This document shows positions 4,415-7,850 of a stretch of DNA of 7,850 nucleotides, one piece after another. Under the pieces are notes generated by a model. That model saw only the letters and a program-made list of their open reading frames with translations, searched no databases and had not been told where the DNA came from. A program made the translations under genes and the position numbers. This stretch comes from CAG-826 sp964654155 (GTDB lineage Bacteria; Bacillota_I; Bacilli_A; RFN20; CAG-826): NCBI GenBank assembly GCA_964654155.1, contig CAZZGL010000058.1:1-7850 (forward strand), in the 5' to 3' direction. Position 1 is the stretch's first letter; every line of letters begins with the position of its first letter.

Positions 4415-6457
4415 ATCCCTATCACAACAAATGGTGAAATAACTTCTAATAACACACCTACTAGCACTATCACACCAAGTACACCTACCCCAACTACAAC
4501 TACTCCTAGCACACCTACTCCTAGTACTAGTATAAGTGGTTCAAGTTCTTCAACTACAATTACAGTTCCAATGCTTACTAAACCATCTTTAATAATCGAC
4601 AATGAAACTGGAGTTGTATCTTGGAATAGCATTGCAAATGCCACTCACTATAATTACATTATTAATGATGGTGAAATGAAAACTACAACCTCAACTACTT
4701 TACTATTAAATGATAAAAGTAATATTAGTGTTCAAGCCGCTAGTAGCGAAAGTGTTAGTAAATGGAGTGATGCAGTAACTTATTACAATACAAACGATGT
4801 TGTAATTGACTATAAACCGGATATAAAAGTATACTTCCATAACACCGACTATGAACCTTTATCCTTAAAAGCAGGAGATTTAGTTACTAAGCCCGCTGAT
4901 CCAATAAAAGAATTTTCAACTTTTGATAACTGGTATAGTGATCCATTCCATGAATGCTTATTTGATTTTACAAAGCCGGTTTATGAAAGCACTATTGTTT
5001 ATGCATCATTTAACAAAGACACTATTATTAATGATGTTTATTTTTGGATTAAGGCTAATAATCTAATTACAAGTGCGACTCAAAAATACTATGATCCATC
5101 TGATTGGAAATTTATTCCTCTACAAAGAAATGAAAAACAATCAGAATTTATTGAATATAAGGCAACGATTTCAGTTACAGGTACTTCTGAGGATGACAAA
5201 GCAGCATTTGTAATTATGGATGGATTCTCCGCTGATAGTGGACGAAATTATTTTAAAGATAATGGTAGTGATTTTAAAATAAGCGAAGATGGTATTTATG
5301 ATATTTACTTTTCTGCAGAACATGAATATTCCAAAAATGTTAATGCTTATATTGTTAAATCTAACAATACCGCTTCAACTAAAGATGCAATAGTAGTAAA
5401 TAAAACATTATCCACACCTGCTGTAAATATTGATAGTGAAAACAATATCGCTCGATGGGATGAAATTAGTAACGCTACTGAATATGAAATTATACTTAAC
5501 AATTTAGCACCTATTAAGACTAGCAATAATTACATATCGCTAGAAAAGAGAACTCATATCAGTGTTCGCGCCTTAAATGATGATAATACTTCATCTTGGA
5601 GTATTCCAAAAGCAAATATTAATTATATTTATGAAAGTAAACCAGATAAAACTTATGCCTATGTTTATTTCTTAGATTCAAACTTAGACTCAATTAAAGT
5701 TAATATTAATCAAGAAATAACCGCTCCTGAAGATAATCCAACATTTGAAGGAGCAACATTTGAAGGATGGTATTTAGATATCGCTTTGCAAGAAAAAGCA
5801 ACCTTTCCATATAAAGTTACTGATAATATCGTTTTCTATCCAAAATGGTCATATGAAGAAAATATCTTTACCAAAGAATATTATGTACTAACCGATGAAA
5901 GTGGAAATCGTGTTGGTGGATTAACTTGGAATACTGATAACTATGATTATTATGAATATGAAACAGATAATTTAAAATTAACCGCAAATGCAGAATATTA
6001 TATTAAACGCACTAATGATGATTCTAAATCATGGGGACCATATACTGTTAAATCTAATGGAGGATATAAAATCTACTTTTCAGAAGAACATTTATGGGCG
6101 GTTGGAACAGAAAAAGAACGCAATATTTATATTCAATCAACTGATGTTAATATTTATTTCACAAATAACAAACATTGGTCAGGAACAATCTATGCTTATA
6201 CATGGAATAAATCATCTAACACTCCAAATGTTAGTTGGCCAGGTGAAGCAATGGAAGAAGTTAAAACTAATAGTTATGGAGAAACAATTTACAAAATCCA
6301 AGTTAATTTAACTGAATACGATATGATTATATTTAATAACCATAATAACAATCAAACCGTTGATATAAGTTTAAGCGATGCATATGATGGCCTTGGCTAC
6401 TATGTATCTGGTGGAAGCGGTAAATCATGTACTTGCTCTACATATAAATTCGAATAG
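4304..6457 (+). CDS. Lipoprotein C: modular surface protein with Fn3-like, InlB B-repeat and CBM26 starch-binding domains
   Basis: Cell-surface protein, anchored at Cys17 (lipobox IGGC), that probably binds alpha-glucan. A PT linker (about 51-77) is followed by a block present twice: an Fn3-like domain (about 91-161; second copy 369-441), an InlB B-repeat/Flg_new domain with an F-x2-W-Y core (172-237; 450-517), and a beta-rich segment containing G-x-Y-x-IYF (240-352; 521-611). The C-terminus (about 615-690) resembles starch-binding CBM26: IYFTN, HWSG, YAYTW, SWPGEAM and FNNHNNNQTVD are the family's hallmarks. No glycoside hydrolase domain is present, so this is a binding or scaffold protein, not an enzyme. 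A C-T-C pair (709, 711) lies near the end. The signal region is nearly identical in DNA to lipoprotein A, but the cargo is unrelated. The TAG stop overlaps the ribosome site of the downstream phosphatase gene. Domain identities are from pattern recognition; CBM26 is the most secure. Confidence 0.9.
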   Translation: MKKRILILAMSLLIGGCAGNNNPSADINTTNSSITSTIPITTNGEITSNNTPTSTITPSTPTPTTTTPSTPTPSTSISGSSSSTTITVPMLTKPSLIIDNETGVVSWNSIANATHYNYIINDGEMKTTTSTTLLLNDKSNISVQAASSESVSKWSDAVTYYNTNDVVIDYKPDIKVYFHNTDYEPLSLKAGDLVTKPADPIKEFSTFDNWYSDPFHECLFDFTKPVYESTIVYASFNKDTIINDVYFWIKANNLITSATQKYYDPSDWKFIPLQRNEKQSEFIEYKATISVTGTSEDDKAAFVIMDGFSADSGRNYFKDNGSDFKISEDGIYDIYFSAEHEYSKNVNAYIVKSNNTASTKDAIVVNKTLSTPAVNIDSENNIARWDEISNATEYEIILNNLAPIKTSNNYISLEKRTHISVRALNDDNTSSWSIPKANINYIYESKPDKTYAYVYFLDSNLDSIKVNINQEITAPEDNPTFEGATFEGWYLDIALQEKATFPYKVTDNIVFYPKWSYEENIFTKEYYVLTDESGNRVGGLTWNTDNYDYYEYETDNLKLTANAEYYIKRTNDDSKSWGPYTVKSNGGYKIYFSEEHLWAVGTEKERNIYIQSTDVNIYFTNNKHWSGTIYAYTWNKSSNTPNVSWPGEAMEEVKTNSYGETIYKIQVNLTEYDMIIFNNHNNNQTVDISLSDAYDGLGYYVSGGSGKSCTCSTYKFE
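4475..4534 (+). repeat. Tandem 15-bp pentad repeat in the lipoprotein C linker
   Basis: Four pentads (PSTPT, PTTTT, PSTPT, PSTSI) correspond in order to the first four of the lipoprotein A array at 1600-1704. They form the flexible stalk between the membrane anchor and the folded domains. Confidence 0.75.
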
Positions 6458-6460
6458 GAG
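6455..6460 (+). promoter_or_regulatory. Phosphatase ribosome site overlapping the lipoprotein C stop codon
   Basis: TAGGAG combines the TAG stop of lipoprotein C (6455-6457) with the AGGAG (6456-6460) placed 9 nt before ATG 6470. Ribosomes finishing C terminate on the initiation site of the next gene, so the two are co-transcribed and probably translationally coupled. Confidence 0.8.
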
Positions 6461-6469
6461 AAAATAAAT

Positions 6470-7750
6470 ATGAAAAAAATACTTCTATTAAGTACAATAC
6501 TTCTTATAGCAAGTTGTACCCCTAATGAATTAAATGTTAATAAACATAATCTAAATATTGGACAAAAAGAGACAACAACGATTAAAACCTATAAAAATGT
6601 CATTATGTTTATTGGTGATGGCATGGGACCTAATCATGTTGAAGCTGGAGGTATTTATTTAGGTGAACCACTTGTATTTGATAAAATAGATGAAAATTGG
6701 AATTATCATGCTTATTCAAACACCGATTCATTAACTAGTAATGGCTATACCTTAGATACTACAAAAAGCTTAACTAAGCCAGAAGAAAATCCTTCTTTAT
6801 ACGATGGAACCCCTTCTCCATATGGAGGTTCTAATCTTGGTCAAAGCGGTGTTATGACCACTTATACCGATAGTGCTGCCGGCGGAAGCGCCCTTGCATG
6901 TGGAGAAAAATTTGTAAATTCACAAATTGGATTAGACATATTTGGTAATCCGGTAGAAAATTTAGTTGAAATAGCTCATGGGTTAGGAAAAAAAACTGGT
7001 GTCTTATCTAGTGATAACATTACCGGTGCCACTCCAAGTGATTTCTTAGTTCATGTCGCTAATAGACATTTAAAAGATGAAATAATAAAAGGCGCCGCTA
7101 AAAGTGATGCTGATCTTATATTAACGCAAATTGAAAAAACATATAAAAACAATCAAGATGAATATGAATCTTTATTTAAAGAAAATGGATTTGATATCGC
7201 TTATGATAGCAAATCATTAAATAAAGAATCTTCCAAAATATTAGGCTTATTCCCTGGCGTAATGGCATCGAAAGATCCACGTGCTCCAACTCTTGCTGAA
7301 TTAACCGCATTCTCTTTAGATTATTTAGATAATGATGAGGGATTCTTCTTAATGATTGAAGGCGCAAATATCGATAAAGATAGCCATTCAAATCAAACTC
7401 GAGAAATGATGAGAGAATTAATTGGGCTTAATAACGCTGTTAAAGTTGCTGAAAATTGGGCTTCCACACGCGATGATACATTAATTATTGTTACAGCCGA
7501 TCATGAAACTGGTGGTTTATATTACGATAGAGAAAATGCTACACAAGATACTATTCTTGATGATATTAAATGGTTAACACAAAATCATTCTCGTACTCGT
7601 GTTGATATCGCAATTAGAGGGGATATCAGTGCCTTTATAAATAAATATGAAGATAGATTTGATGAATTAGAAGGAATCCCTTATTGGGATAATACTGATG
7701 TATTTAAACTATGTGCTTCATATTTAGGAAATAGTAGATATATTCTATAA
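6470..7750 (+). CDS. phoA: Alkaline phosphatase lipoprotein, PhoA family
   Basis: Releases phosphate from phosphomonoesters outside the cell; family members use two zinc ions, one magnesium and a serine nucleophile. The signal peptide ends in lipobox IASC (Cys16). By comparison with E. coli PhoA, the visible active site is Asp50 (FIGDGMG), Ser135 in TDSAAGG, Thr188 in ATPS, Arg199 at the phosphate-binding Arg position, Glu297, Asp302, Lys303 and His306 in EGANIDKDSH, and Asp344-His345 in TADHETGG. His373 in NHSRT is probably the last zinc ligand. The position of E. coli Asp153 is Gly186, two residues before Thr188, so the magnesium site differs. The 426 residues are somewhat shorter than E. 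coli PhoA (471). It is the second gene of an operon with lipoprotein C, with coupled start and stop, and a strong terminator follows. No Pho-box-like repeat was noticed before the operon. Confidence 0.95.
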   Translation: MKKILLLSTILLIASCTPNELNVNKHNLNIGQKETTTIKTYKNVIMFIGDGMGPNHVEAGGIYLGEPLVFDKIDENWNYHAYSNTDSLTSNGYTLDTTKSLTKPEENPSLYDGTPSPYGGSNLGQSGVMTTYTDSAAGGSALACGEKFVNSQIGLDIFGNPVENLVEIAHGLGKKTGVLSSDNITGATPSDFLVHVANRHLKDEIIKGAAKSDADLILTQIEKTYKNNQDEYESLFKENGFDIAYDSKSLNKESSKILGLFPGVMASKDPRAPTLAELTAFSLDYLDNDEGFFLMIEGANIDKDSHSNQTREMMRELIGLNNAVKVAENWASTRDDTLIIVTADHETGGLYYDRENATQDTILDDIKWLTQNHSRTRVDIAIRGDISAFINKYEDRFDELEGIPYWDNTDVFKLCASYLGNSRYIL

Positions 7751-7759
7751 TTATCAATT

Positions 7760-7787
7760 AAGGATGCAGAAATGCATCTTTTTTTTT
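7760..7787 (+). terminator. Intrinsic terminator after alkaline phosphatase
   Basis: GATGCA (7763-7768) pairs with TGCATC (7773-7778) around a GAAA tetraloop. The stem can extend by G-U and A-T pairs on each side, and it is followed by nine T (7779-7787). It begins about 10 bp after the stop codon and ends the C-phosphatase operon. Confidence 0.92.
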
Positions 7788-7850
7788 ATTTAATAAAAAA
7801 TCCTCTTTTGCAAAGTGATGATGATATTGGTAATTAAAATCAAAAAATGA
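7788..7850. other. Unassigned AT-rich right end
   Basis: Sixty-three bases with no supported feature. A minus-strand frame could be the tail of a convergent gene outside the window, but it is too short to judge. Confidence 0.3.

Noticed and set aside
5988..6311. Second plus-strand frame inside lipoprotein C, and minus-strand frames at 2699-2923 and 7176-7391
   Set aside because: All lie within clear coding genes in another frame and lack ribosome sites or plausible domains.
6407..6427. GGSGKS near the end of lipoprotein C resembling a Walker A P-loop
   Set aside because: It lies after the starch-binding domain of an exported protein, without other ATPase motifs; this is a Gly/Ser-rich tail.
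1423..7750. Use of a mycoplasma-like code with TGA as Trp
   Set aside because: Trp residues in all long frames, including conserved WP and WPG motifs, are TGG, and no frame needs TGA readthrough.
7788..7850. Possible 3' end of a convergent minus-strand gene
   Set aside because: Only about 20 codons would be visible, with no recognisable motif.

Overview
The window is AT-rich and uses the standard bacterial code: every Trp in the long frames is TGG, and genes stop at TAA or TAG. Strong AAGGAG-type ribosome sites, diacyl-lipoprotein signal peptides and Firmicutes-type surface domains (InlB B-repeat, Fn3-like, CBM26) point to a low-GC Firmicute, possibly a gut-associated member of the Bacilli/Erysipelotrichia. 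That placement is an inference from gene content and composition.

Layout. The left end (1-1202, minus strand) is an almost complete single-chain, iron-sulfur L-serine ammonia-lyase (sdaA). A divergent intergenic region of about 220 bp separates it from four plus-strand genes for exported proteins. These are lipoprotein A (1423-2580), its relative B (2757-4070), a large modular starch-binding-type lipoprotein C (4304-6457), and an alkaline phosphatase lipoprotein D (6470-7750). Good intrinsic terminators follow B and D, and a promoter-like sequence precedes A and C. The likely units are therefore A-B and C-D, with a possible extra promoter before B. The ribosome site of D overlaps the stop codon of C, so C and D are almost certainly co-expressed.

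How the genes relate. A and C share a nearly identical first 37 codons (signal peptide, lipobox, start of linker; 104 of 111 bases) and a Pro/Ser/Thr pentad linker, but carry unrelated cargo. A and B share the cargo, a WP-headed module of about 100-135 residues present twice in A and three times in B, but B has a different N-terminus whose lipobox Cys has become Arg. The locus looks like a site of modular shuffling of cell-surface proteins. C binds alpha-glucan if its C-terminal CBM26 call is right, and D is a surface phosphatase with a nearly complete catalytic set. Their pairing suggests handling of phosphorylated glucans or simply surface nutrient scavenging; this is inference.

The most unusual signals are in the leaders. 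B has a perfect Shine-Dalgarno 42 nt from its AUG, with a 12-bp hairpin exactly between them. C has an upstream Shine-Dalgarno followed by a GAAA-capped hairpin and a five-codon reading frame. A has a 20-bp near-perfect palindrome over its -35 element.
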